DNA of 64,000 nt from Sulfolobus tengchongensis. GTDB taxonomy: Archaea > Thermoproteota > Thermoprotei_A > Sulfolobales > Sulfolobaceae. Location: assembly GCF_036967215.1 (NCBI RefSeq), contig NZ_CP146016.1:214501-278500 (forward strand). The letters are read 5' to 3'. Below, piece by piece: positions 8,916 to 15,722 of the stretch. A program made the position numbers and the translations under genes. Numbering within the stretch: position 1 is the first letter of the stretch; the number at the start of each line of letters is the position of its first letter. Under the pieces are notes generated by a model that did no database searches, was not told the DNA's origin, and worked only from the letters and a program-made list of their open reading frames with translations.

Positions 8916-9236
8916 ATGAAAGTTGTTAAATATCATTTGAAGGCTAAGATTGAAAAAGCCGGAGTTGAACCTATTACTCTTGAGAGGAGATTCAGAAAGC
9001 TCGTTAACGCAAGAAAATTCATAGATGAATTAGTTAAAGAGGACGATGTAAAGTGCACTCCATTAAATAGATCCGAAACTTTGTTGACTAAACAGTGTGA
9101 GGGGACTCAAACTAAGTACTTTTTTGAAATCACCATAGAAAGAATCAAAAAGCCAAAAGCGAAGGAAGAGCAACCTAAAAAGGAAGGAGAAGAGAAGAAA
9201 CAGCAGCAAGAAACTACTTCTTCTCAGTCCCCATAA
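8916..9236 (+). CDS. Small basic protein, unknown function
   Basis: 106 residues from ATG 8916. A longer frame with ATG at 8877 exists, but that start would leave no promoter space and would place the TTATAA element inside the gene. At 8916 there is a GAGG just upstream and a TATA box 27 nt away. The first 80 residues look like a compact alpha/beta domain with a repeated Lys/Arg-rich character and two cysteines; the last 25 are a Lys/Glu/Gln-rich disordered tail. I do not recognise the family; a nucleic-acid or ribosome-associated role is only a guess. Its end overlaps the next gene by 13 bp, tail to tail. Confidence 0.65.
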   Translation: MKVVKYHLKAKIEKAGVEPITLERRFRKLVNARKFIDELVKEDDVKCTPLNRSETLLTKQCEGTQTKYFFEITIERIKKPKAKEEQPKKEGEEKKQQQETTSSQSP

Positions 9237-9409
9237 TGTATTCTAGTTTCTCTTAACCATTTTCTGAAACACGATTTGGAACAAAATAGATAGGCTTTAT
9301 TTTTATGTACCAAGATAAATTCAGCATATTCAACTTCCTTGCCACATTCCACGCAATTTCCAAAATTAGGAATAGACAAAATTTGTCTTATTGACTTGAA
9401 TTCAGCCAT
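9224..9409 (-). CDS. Small zinc-finger protein, TRASH-like
   Basis: 61 residues with four cysteines arranged CVEC ... CSKSC. The spacing and the FCSKSCFRKW sequence resemble the TRASH/MYM-type treble-clef finger, which binds zinc or other metals and occurs in metal sensors and trafficking proteins. It has no other domain. A TATA-like TTTTTAAA about 20-25 nt upstream fits a short leader. It lies just downstream of the Lrs14-like gene on the same strand. Confidence 0.7.
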   Translation of the reverse strand: MAEFKSIRQILSIPNFGNCVECGKEVEYAEFILVHKNKAYLFCSKSCFRKWLRETRIHYGD

Positions 9410-9433
9410 ATAAAATAGATTGTTTAAAAAGGT

Positions 9434-9817
9434 TTAAATGACTACTTCTAATGCAGTATGTTTTTGTAGGGTTTCCTTCACTGTGCCTGCTAATTTTTCT
9501 AGGTCATTTTCTAACTTTCTGTACAGTTTTTCCTTTTCTACCCAGTATATGTAGTTTGGTCTTCCTTTTCTTTCCTCCTTTTCAGCTTGTGCTTTTTCCC
9601 TTTGTATAAGGCCCTTATCAAGTAAGTTATTAAGGGCTTTACTTATGGATGCTTTAGTTACGTTTAATTTCTCAGCTAAGTCGTCAGTAGTCATTTTACC
9701 ATTCTGTAGTAATACGTGTAGTACTTCTACATCGCTTTTAGATAGACCATACATGAAAGCTATAAAATCGTGTATATCTACTTCTCTTCCATCAGGGAAC
9801 CTAACTTTTTCTGCCAT
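9434..9817 (-). CDS. Lrs14-like winged-helix transcription regulator
   Basis: 127 residues. After a short N-terminal strand (VRFPDGREVDIHDF) comes a winged helix-turn-helix (residues 30-75, LAEKLNVTKASISKALNNL), a wing ending GRPNYIYWV, and a C-terminal helix for dimerisation. This layout is that of the Sulfolobales Lrs14/AbfR family, abundant DNA-binding proteins that often repress their own genes. The ATG follows a GGTGAAAAG ribosome site, so there is a short leader. A near-perfect palindrome at 9880-9897 lies upstream. Two paralogues lie at 13932 and 14783. Confidence 0.85.
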   Translation of the reverse strand: MAEKVRFPDGREVDIHDFIAFMYGLSKSDVEVLHVLLQNGKMTTDDLAEKLNVTKASISKALNNLLDKGLIQREKAQAEKEERKGRPNYIYWVEKEKLYRKLENDLEKLAGTVKETLQKHTALEVVI

Positions 9818-9879
9818 TTTCTTTTCACCATATATTCATTTAACTAACTTACTTAAAAAAGCCGTGTATATCCAATTAT

Positions 9880-9897
9880 ACATTTGTATATAAATGT
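9880..9897. promoter_or_regulatory. Palindrome upstream of the Lrs14-like gene
   Basis: An 18-bp sequence, ACATTT-GTATAT-AAATGT, is palindromic at 16 of 18 positions. A further CAAATGT half-site follows at 9901-9907. It lies about 65-80 bp upstream of the start of the leftward Lrs14-like gene. It is a candidate operator, perhaps for autoregulation; which protein binds is not known from the sequence. Confidence 0.45.
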
Positions 9898-9907
9898 GGA
9901 CAAATGT

Positions 9908-10249
9908 TATTCAGATATACTAAATATAGGGATAATATCGTAGTAGCAAAATATAAGGTGCTAACGTTCCAAGGATATTTAATTATTATATCTAAGAGAG
10001 CAGTTTCTTCCAAAATATATTGTAATCGAAAGCTTGAAAATCCCTCTTCATAAGTTAGGAACAGCTATAGAACCATGATTGTTCTTAGAGATAACGATAA
10101 TTAATTTCCTCAGAATTTTAGTCTAAAAAGTTAGTAGACTACGTTTTAGATCTCATGATTGATTATGAGTTTTCATAAATGCCGTTAATCTACTTTTATA
10201 AAAGTCAATTATAAATACTGTTAAATATTTTCATACAGAATATTCTCTT
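9908..10249. other. Intergenic, no gene seen
   Basis: About 340 bp between two divergently oriented regulators with no credible reading frame. Two weak inverted repeats are visible: CTCATGAT / ATTATGAG near 10152-10171 (one mismatch) and TAGTCT / AGACTA near 10120-10143. The promoter of the gene at 10250 must be at the right end. Nothing else is recognised. Confidence 0.5.
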
Positions 10250-10570
10250 ATGAAGAATCTAACTTACTGTGAAGATGGTTATTTTACTGTTGTACCTGTT
10301 CTAAAAACAGCTCTAATATTGAAGTTAGTTAATAAAGGGTTACAATTGCGAGAGGCATGTAAATATGTAAATATGTCCATAACTGCTTTCGAGAGGCATA
10401 AGAAAAATGATGTAGAAAAGATACAGAAAATAATTGAAGATAAGGAAATTAGTGATATGATTAACTCGCTAAGTACTAGAATTATAAATAGAGAGAATAT
10501 AGACTCATTAACATTCTGTTTACTTTGTAGTAAAGCACGAAGGCTATTTAATTTACCACCATGTTTTTAG
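10250..10570 (+). CDS. HTH regulator, COG2522-like
   Basis: 106 residues. The N-terminal half (VVPVLKTALILKLVNKGL...ACKYVNMSITAFERHKK) reads as a helix-turn-helix, and the C-terminus has FCLLCSKARRLF...C, three cysteines in the pattern found at the end of archaeal COG2522-type regulators, where they may hold a metal or cluster. It is followed after 4 bp by an MFS transporter, so it may sense the transported compound. Family call tentative. Confidence 0.6.
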   Translation: MKNLTYCEDGYFTVVPVLKTALILKLVNKGLQLREACKYVNMSITAFERHKKNDVEKIQKIIEDKEISDMINSLSTRIINRENIDSLTFCLLCSKARRLFNLPPCF

Positions 10571-10574
10571 AATT

Positions 10575-11702
10575 GTGAAAGGTAAATTAATTATCTTCAT
10601 TTCATCGCTCTCATTTTTTCTTTCATATTTCTCAAGAGTCACCTGGAGTATCGTCGCACCGTTTTCGACGTTAAAGACCACAACTACAGAGGATAGTATA
10701 ATATTTGCGTTATTTTTCTTCGGCTATATACTAGTTCAGATTCCCTCAGGTATTCTATCAGACCGCATTTCGGCTAATATCTTGCTTTCTCTCTCACTAT
10801 TGGGTATATCTTTAACTTCGTTTATCTCTGCGTATTTTCCTTTACTGCGAGTAGAGTATATTGCAAGCTTCTTCATGGGTTTTTCTGCAGGCTGGATATA
10901 TCCGATCACGGTGAAATTAATTACTACATCGTTTAGTGGCAGAAATTTACCAATTGCGATGAGCATTTATAGCTTAGCGTGGCCATTATCCATTGTAGCA
11001 TCAGGTATTATAATACCCTTTTTGGCCACGGCTCTCGGGTGGGAGTTTTCATTTTATTTCATAACTCTACTTTCCTTAATTTTAATAGTTCTAACACTTA
11101 CTCACCTCCCTTCTCTAAAACTGCCCAAAGAACGCTCAATGGAATTCAGAAATATAGTTAGGAATAGAAATGCGCTATTCATATCAATTGGGGGTTTCAT
11201 GTTTTATTTAACATATTGGGTTCTTGTGCTTTATCTTTATAAATATCTACTTATTACGATTAGAAATGCGTATTTAGCAGGGCTTATATACTCCTTTACA
11301 GCATTGGCAGGCGTTCTTTCCACCATTTTAGCAGGATATATAATAAACTCTTTTGGAGTAAAGAGAACGTTCTTGCTATTCGTAACTTTTTATAGCATTT
11401 CTCTTCTTTTTATTTCATTTTCCAATAATATTTTAGTTGCAAGTATAGATGCCTTATCCCTAGGTTTATTCAGATTCATCATAACTCCCACTAGCTCTAC
11501 AGCATTAGCAATAATAGGTGGAAAAGAAAGAAGCGGGAGTGTAACTGGTTTCGCAAATTTTTTCTGGCAGTCTAGCGGTATATTAGGCTCTCTTATAGCT
11601 CCTCTTATGATAAACTTATTTTCATATACATATTTGTGGATTTTTGTTAGCGGGATCTCTTTACTTTCTTTAGTATTTTATTATAAACTTAAATTTATGT
11701 AA
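10575..11702 (+). CDS. MFS transporter
   Basis: 375 residues, GTG start, with about 11-12 hydrophobic helices. The loop between helices 2 and 3 has the major facilitator signature (GILSDRISANILL). Substrate unknown; a secondary carrier in the cytoplasmic membrane. It lies 4 bp after the HTH gene at 10250, probably in one operon. Its stop overlaps the end of the leftward gene at 11695 by 8 bp. Slightly short for the family, but both halves are present. Confidence 0.85.
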   Translation: MKGKLIIFISSLSFFLSYFSRVTWSIVAPFSTLKTTTTEDSIIFALFFFGYILVQIPSGILSDRISANILLSLSLLGISLTSFISAYFPLLRVEYIASFFMGFSAGWIYPITVKLITTSFSGRNLPIAMSIYSLAWPLSIVASGIIIPFLATALGWEFSFYFITLLSLILIVLTLTHLPSLKLPKERSMEFRNIVRNRNALFISIGGFMFYLTYWVLVLYLYKYLLITIRNAYLAGLIYSFTALAGVLSTILAGYIINSFGVKRTFLLFVTFYSISLLFISFSNNILVASIDALSLGLFRFIITPTSSTALAIIGGKERSGSVTGFANFFWQSSGILGSLIAPLMINLFSYTYLWIFVSGISLLSLVFYYKLKFM

Positions 11703-12018
11703 GATTATCAAAATTTATACTCATCCTTTCAGCCTCGGCAGATGCTAATGTATCAAGTATTTTCCTCATATATGCTTTTACGAAATAATAGACTTTATAT
11801 CTTCTAAATATTTCTTCCTCTCTTTCCACTACTTGGTTCAAGTAATCTTCTGGTAAATAGCTAACTATTTTGAATCTTTGCCCGTTAACTTCAATTTCAT
11901 TAGGAACACTTAAAGTTGTAACTAGTAATATTTCATTTCCACTTATTCCAGCTAGATAAACATAGAATTTATCTACTTTCTCAAGTACTTTTAGTAAGAG
12001 CTCTTTATCATCTGACAA
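11695..12018 (-). CDS. Hypothetical protein downstream of lbpA
   Basis: About 107 residues if started at TTG 12018, where a GAGG lies 9 nt upstream and the overlap with the lipoate-binding protein gene is only 11 bp. The longest frame starts at ATG 12075, but that would overlap lbpA by 68 bp and add a basic, poorly protein-like N-terminus. The protein is alpha/beta, acidic, with no cysteines. I do not recognise a family. Translational coupling suggests it works with the lipoyl protein. Confidence 0.6.
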   Translation of the reverse strand: MSDDKELLLKVLEKVDKFYVYLAGISGNEILLVTTLSVPNEIEVNGQRFKIVSYLPEDYLNQVVEREEEIFRRYKVYYFVKAYMRKILDTLASAEAERMSINFDNLT

Positions 12019-12430
12019 CTCTTTTTGCCTCTTCTTCGAATTGTTTATATGCATCTTGAATGGTCTTAAAGACATTCCTAATTACATCCATATCATTAAC
12101 TCTAATCTTGACTATCCAGCTATCATAAGGTCTTTGGTTAATTAAAGAGGGATTTTTTATCACTTCCTCGTTTACGTCAATAATTTCGCCTTCTATTGGT
12201 AATCTAAATTTGCCTATCCATTTTGCACTCTCTAAAGAGAATAATATACTTCTGCCGTTTACTTTCTCACCTTTCTGCTTTACCGTAATCTGGAATATCT
12301 TTCCCGCCATGTACTGTCCTAGATCAGTTACGCCAATGCTAACAACACTATCACTTTCTATTCTTACCCAGACGTGTTTCTCTGGATCGTAAAGTAGGTC
12401 ATCAGGAAAGGTGAAACCTAAGATCTTCAT
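12008..12430 (-). CDS. Lipoate-binding protein, GcvH/LbpA-like
   Basis: 140 residues of GcvH fold. It opens with WVRIESDSVVSIGVTDLGQ, and the lipoylated lysine is seen in LESAKWIGKFRLPIEGEI, where GcvH has ESVKA. GcvH works in glycine cleavage; its relative LbpA is the lipoyl carrier of the sHdr sulfur-oxidising system. No glycine cleavage genes are seen here, and the sHdr and lipoate assembly genes lie 4-18 kb away, which favours an LbpA role, but a glycine cleavage H protein cannot be excluded. It shares a TTATAA with the rightward gene and is probably leaderless. Confidence 0.85.
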   Translation of the reverse strand: MKILGFTFPDDLLYDPEKHVWVRIESDSVVSIGVTDLGQYMAGKIFQITVKQKGEKVNGRSILFSLESAKWIGKFRLPIEGEIIDVNEEVIKNPSLINQRPYDSWIVKIRVNDMDVIRNVFKTIQDAYKQFEEEAKRVVR

Positions 12431-12450
12431 AATCTATTTGAGATATTTTT

Positions 12451-12463
12451 AGGCTTATAAACT
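12451..12463. promoter_or_regulatory. Shared TATA between lbpA and the HAD-like gene
   Basis: A single TTATAA (12455-12460) lies between the divergent start codons. Its centre is 27.5 nt from the leftward ATG (12430) and 26.5 nt from the rightward ATG (12484), so one palindromic TATA could serve two leaderless genes. Flanking bases are less symmetric than at 8881-8898. Confidence 0.5.
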
Positions 12464-12483
12464 TTATTTAGTAGAACATAATT

Positions 12484-12981
12484 ATGGTTAATTTTGCCAT
12501 ATGGTTAGACGGTGTAATTTTAAAGATTGACTTGACTGATCCTCTTTATCAACAATACAAGGGATTTAGTGTTAATCTACCAATCACGTATGATGTCTTT
12601 GAGGATTGGCTACAAGTATATGATGAAATTATTAGAGTGGATAATTTTGCTCTACTTTCTCCCTATGATGAAATATCAACAGAAAATATACTAAATAGGA
12701 TCAATTTAAAACCAAAATACGTTATAGTTAATAAAGGAAAGACAAAACCATCACCAGAACCATATAAGTTATTAATTAATATTACAAACTGGGATCCTTT
12801 AGAGACAATAACATTAGCATCCTCTCCTTTAGACCTATTATCGGCAAGATTTTTCGATTCCAGAATTAAAGTAGTGTGTATAAAGAGATATTATGAATGT
12901 TCTAAATATTCTCCTTTCTTATATTCTATTAGTTTAACTGATGCACTAGCCTCACTGAAGAGGCTTAAAATTCTAGTCTGA
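12484..12981 (+). CDS. HAD-fold protein lacking the catalytic Asp
   Basis: 165 residues with a haloacid-dehalogenase-like layout: motif I IWLDGV (residues 6-11), a Ser after a strand (ALLSPYD), motif III KPSPEPYKLL, and motif IV ASSPLDLLSARFFDSRIKVV, close to the real dehalogenase at 58075 (SSNPFDVIGAKNAGMKAV). In motif I the nucleophile Asp of D-x-D-G is Trp, so the usual chemistry should be lost. It probably has a binding or regulatory role. It is divergent from lbpA and shares its TATA box. Confidence 0.65.
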   Translation: MVNFAIWLDGVILKIDLTDPLYQQYKGFSVNLPITYDVFEDWLQVYDEIIRVDNFALLSPYDEISTENILNRINLKPKYVIVNKGKTKPSPEPYKLLINITNWDPLETITLASSPLDLLSARFFDSRIKVVCIKRYYECSKYSPFLYSISLTDALASLKRLKILV

Positions 12982-13502
12982 TCCATGTATAGTTTTAATA
13001 AGTTAATATATTATGTTTTTAACCTTTCGTTTATGGACTTATAGGGTTAATCCGGATCAAAAATTTTATGAAAAACATGTTTTCTAGTGAATTCTGATTT
13101 TATCTTAGGATTCAGAACGCAGAAACACCTATCATGCTATTGAAAACAGTTTCCATATAAGCGTTAAATTTGAATACTATGAGCCCAATTTATTTTAGTA
13201 TCCCATCCTAGGATGTGGATGGTTAATTCTCTAGTAGTAGCGGGGGAAAGGAAGTCAAAACATTCAGTTTCCCGCTAAGAGGATTTAGAATGATGATTGG
13301 GTAATCGTGACTTCGATGAAATCCAAGCCGGCTTCTTTCGTCGGGTTTGAGTTATACAAACCCGACTATTTTATATGAGGTTGAGAGTTGAATATGAAGT
13401 ATGAGATTCAATTACAATGTGAATTCTGCTTTCTCCCTTATGAGTTTGGAGAAGAAGATCTTTTTAATTAAACTTATAATTTATGAATAAAAGATAAAAA
13501 TT
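12982..13502. other. Intergenic with palindrome-dense segment
   Basis: 521 bp without a protein gene. The centre (13204-13366) is richer in G and C than its surroundings and packed with palindromes (separate entry). The right end has CTTATAATTT at about 13472-13481, 27 nt before the ATG at 13503, the promoter of that gene. Confidence 0.6.
13204..13366. ncRNA. Structured non-coding segment, possible RNA or MITE-like relic
   Basis: Four symmetric elements lie within 163 bp: the perfect palindrome CATCCTAGGATG (13204-13215); a stem AGCGGG..AAA / TTTCCCGCT with 2-nt bulge (13239-13276); the perfect palindrome AAGCCGGCTT (13325-13334); and a perfect 10-bp stem GTCGGGTTTG / CAAACCCGAC with a 7-nt loop (13340-13366), followed by TATTTTATA. 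There is no reading frame. GC-rich structured DNA in an AT-rich hyperthermophile is typical of RNA genes, but a remnant of an IS or MITE is also possible. Strand is not decided. Confidence 0.4.
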
Positions 13503-13853
13503 ATGTCGCTTGAAAATGAGGCTAAAAAATTAGCTGCAACTTATGCCAGATGGTTACGTAATCCTGAAGATGCACTTTTTGGAAAAGATGGAGAGGGTGT
13601 TGTTCTTAAAATTTATAAAAAAATGAAACAAGCTAAAGATAAGAATGAAATAAAGGAAATATTAAATTTAGAACAATACGCTATGGAAAAGACAACTTTT
13701 AATGATATGTCTAGATTTATAAGCGAGCTGTTAAACAAGATAGAACAGATGGATGATCAATCTGCATTGAAATTTTCCGTAGAAGTTTTTAGATATTTTC
13801 AGATAGCCTTAGCTACTAAACTTAACGATATGAATAAGGGTTTGTGGATGTAG
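13503..13853 (+). CDS. Hypothetical all-helical protein
   Basis: 116 residues, almost entirely alpha-helical by composition, rich in Lys, Glu and Met, without cysteine or membrane segments. I do not recognise a family. A TATA-like CTTATAATTT is centred 27 nt before the ATG, indicating a leaderless mRNA. It lies 78 bp before an Lrs14-like regulator on the same strand, but that gene has its own promoter. Confidence 0.65.
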   Translation: MSLENEAKKLAATYARWLRNPEDALFGKDGEGVVLKIYKKMKQAKDKNEIKEILNLEQYAMEKTTFNDMSRFISELLNKIEQMDDQSALKFSVEVFRYFQIALATKLNDMNKGLWM

Positions 13854-13931
13854 AAATTCCAAAAAATCACGTTAACTTTTTTTGCTAAAATAAGGAAAGA
13901 TTTATATATACGTTTTTTCTGATATATTCAT

Positions 13932-14309
13932 ATGCAAGTAGAGAATATAAGAGTTAGACTCCCGTCTGGGAAAGAAGTTGGTCTAGTAGACGCTCTTAAT
14001 TTCTGCTACGATCTCTCAGATACTGACTTTCAAGTATTAAAGACGTTGTTAAACAGTGGTCCTAAAACTGAAGATGAGTTAGCAGATATGCTTCATTTGA
14101 GTAAGGCATCTATAAATAGGTCAGTTAACAAGTTAGTTTCATTAGGTTTTGTAGAGAGGGTAAAGGATTCGTCATCTAAGGGCGGTAGACCTAGGTATAT
14201 CTATAAGCCAATGGATGCAGATAAGATAACTGAAAAAATTTCTAATGATTTTAAGTATTGTGCTGATTTATTCTCAAGTGTGATGCCACAAGAATTAAAA
14301 GGCAAGTAA
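13932..14309 (+). CDS. Lrs14-like winged-helix regulator
   Basis: 125 residues. It is colinear with the protein at 9434: N-terminal strand [15 protein letters not shown], winged helix ([19 protein letters not shown]), wing with [10 protein letters not shown], and C-terminal helix. This places it in the Lrs14/AbfR-type family of Sulfolobales. Two cysteines (positions about 32 and 112) are a feature not shared with the 9434 paralogue. TTTATATATA is centred 27-28 nt before the ATG, so it is leaderless. T-rich runs follow the stop codon. Confidence 0.85.
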   Translation: MQVENIRVRLPSGKEVGLVDALNFCYDLSDTDFQVLKTLLNSGPKTEDELADMLHLSKASINRSVNKLVSLGFVERVKDSSSKGGRPRYIYKPMDADKITEKISNDFKYCADLFSSVMPQELKGK

Positions 14310-14327
14310 GTTCTTTTCTTATTTAAT

Positions 14328-14492
14328 TTATTGGCTTTTTTTACATTTGAATATAAAATTTTCTGGGTCCCTTAAGAAAGCTAACATACATATTTCAGTA
14401 TCAAAGTAGTATTTAACATTGTTATAATCAGTTGTATAAGGGGTGCACTCAGCTTCAAATAATCTGTTACAAACCGGGCATACAACCTTCAT
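14328..14492 (-). CDS. Small YHS/TRASH-like zinc protein (54 aa)
   Basis: 54-residue frame, ATG at 14492, TAA at 14328-14330. It starts MKVVCPVCNRLFEAEC, a CxxC pair, and continues VKYYFDTEICMLAFLRDPENF, which has the YYF...C...F..DP.NF signature of YHS domains; a last Cys is near the end. Such domains bind metal and accompany copper or other metal proteins. A TTATAA centred 28.5 nt upstream (14518-14523) gives a good leaderless promoter. It is divergent from the TusA-like gene at 14540. The frame is easily missed because of its size. Confidence 0.75.
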   Translation of the reverse strand: MKVVCPVCNRLFEAECTPYTTDYNNVKYYFDTEICMLAFLRDPENFIFKCKKSQ

Positions 14493-14539
14493 GGCGTTAA
14501 AAATAAATTTTTTATCTTTATAACGTTAATTCTTTGACT

Positions 14540-14800
14540 ATGAGCGAAGAAATGGATTTAACTTCCCTTGAATGCCCAGAACCTTTCATGAAGGTAGTAG
14601 GAAAGCTTATGAAGATGGAAAGGGGGGAACTTAAGATAAAGTATAAGGATCCTAAATGCAGAGATATGTTATTAGAAGCCATGAAGCTAATGAATTGTGA
14701 GGTTTTAGAGGATTTACAACAAAATGGTATATATTTCATGCACATTAAAAAAGAAAGTTCTGATAAACCTAGAAAGCTTGAACTAACTGGAGGTTGCTGA
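14540..14800 (+). CDS. TusA-like sulfur carrier protein
   Basis: 86 residues from ATG 14540 (a TTG at 14534 is in frame). The CPEP motif near residue 12 (LTSLECPEPFMKVVGKLMK) is the Cys-Pro-x-Pro sulfur-carrying site of the TusA/SirA/YeeD family, and the rest fits its two-layer alpha/beta fold (ending IYFMHIKKE). It has two more cysteines around 35-48 and a Gly-Cys end. It is a second TusA-type protein besides the one in the sHdr locus; its partner is not evident. It lies tail to tail with the Lrs14-like gene at 14783, overlapping by 18 bp. Confidence 0.85.
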   Translation: MSEEMDLTSLECPEPFMKVVGKLMKMERGELKIKYKDPKCRDMLLEAMKLMNCEVLEDLQQNGIYFMHIKKESSDKPRKLELTGGC

Positions 14801-15118
14801 TAAGATCTTTGTCGCACAATTAGTCAAATCTTGTTTTATTTTATCATCAACATTATGTATTATTGCATATAAATAGCGAGGTCTTCCTATCCTTTTTCCT
14901 TCTTCTCCATCTTTATTCCTAACTACTAACCCTATTTCTATTAACTTCTTTAAGCTATTTTCTACAGTAGTTTTACTGAGCTTCATCAATGAAGCTAATT
15001 CCTCAGCGGAAATTGGTCTTCCAATCTCAACTAACTTAAATAGACATTCAACGTCAGTATCGGATATCTTATAACAGCACCTCACAACCTCTTTACTTTC
15101 TGAAAGTTTTAAACTCAT
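14783..15118 (-). CDS. Lrs14-like winged-helix regulator, Cys-rich variant
   Basis: 111 residues. Third member of the local family: winged helix with LASLMKLSKTTVENSLKKL, wing ending IGRPRYLYAI, and a short C-terminal helix. It lacks the N-terminal beta-strand of the other two and starts with a Cys pair (VVRCCYKISDTDVEC), which could bind metal or sense redox state or sulfur. It is convergent with the TusA-like gene. TATA-like TTTTAATA lies about 25 nt upstream. Confidence 0.8.
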   Translation of the reverse strand: MSLKLSESKEVVRCCYKISDTDVECLFKLVEIGRPISAEELASLMKLSKTTVENSLKKLIEIGLVVRNKDGEEGKRIGRPRYLYAIIHNVDDKIKQDLTNCATKILSATSS

Positions 15119-15150
15119 AAATCTATTTTATCTTTTCTAGTATTAAAACT

Positions 15151-15615
15151 TTAACTACTTTTTAAGGATGATACTGGAGGAGGATTGCCCTCACTTTTTA
15201 TTTTCTTCATGTATTCCTTATACATGCACCTATCTTGGATTACTATAAGCCCAGCTTTTCTAGCCTTCTCAGCGGCCTCATCATTTCTGATTCCTTCCTG
15301 CATCCATATTACTTTTACATCACCGACTTTCTTTACTCTTTCCAAAACTTGATCGACTATTTTAGGTACTTCATTTGATGGTCTAAATATTTCCACGACC
15401 TCTACTTTATCTGGAACGTCAAGAATTGATGGGTAAGACTTCCTTCCCAATATCTCATTGGCTGACGGATTTACTGGTATTACATTGTATCCATGCTCTA
15501 TTAAGAACTTAGGTACTTGGAAAGCTGGCTTTGATGGATCTTTTGAAAATCCAACAGTTGCTATATTTTTGTATTTGAGCAGAACTTCCTTTATGATCTC
15601 TTCTTCATTCTGCAT
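15151..15615 (-). CDS. CoA-binding domain protein (YccU-like)
   Basis: 154 residues of Rossmann-like CoA_binding_2 fold: IATVGFSKDPSKPAFQVPKFL at the start (nucleotide loop), then GYNVIPVNP, VVEIFRPSNEVP, VIWMQEGIRN and a final Cys in IVIQDRCMYKEY. It is the usual length of this family, thought to bind CoA or a related cofactor; exact role unknown. Leaderless by a TATA-like AATTTAAAAG about 26 nt upstream. Divergent from the lipoate operon. Confidence 0.85.
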   Translation of the reverse strand: MQNEEEIIKEVLLKYKNIATVGFSKDPSKPAFQVPKFLIEHGYNVIPVNPSANEILGRKSYPSILDVPDKVEVVEIFRPSNEVPKIVDQVLERVKKVGDVKVIWMQEGIRNDEAAEKARKAGLIVIQDRCMYKEYMKKIKSEGNPPPVSSLKSS

Positions 15616-15722
15616 AATATTTACTATGATTTGTTGCCTTTTAAATTTGACTCAGTTGATTTAATGTTTTTCTAAGATTTAAGAGCCAAATTTTTATATT
15701 AAGTTAACTAAAACTTCTTAGA

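Noticed and set aside
13290-13338. Possible third C/D box sRNA (ATGATGA at 13290, CGATGAA at 13314)
   Set aside because: No CTGA or close variant is found at the D position (CTTT instead), so the box set is incomplete. The region is kept as a structured segment only.
13325-13366. tRNA-like T-arm around the 10-bp stem
   Set aside because: No acceptor stem, anticodon arm or GGTTCRA motif can be built around it.
14518-14817. Minus-strand frame of 99 codons over the TusA-like gene
   Set aside because: Shadow of the TusA-like gene, whose CPEP motif and fold are clear.
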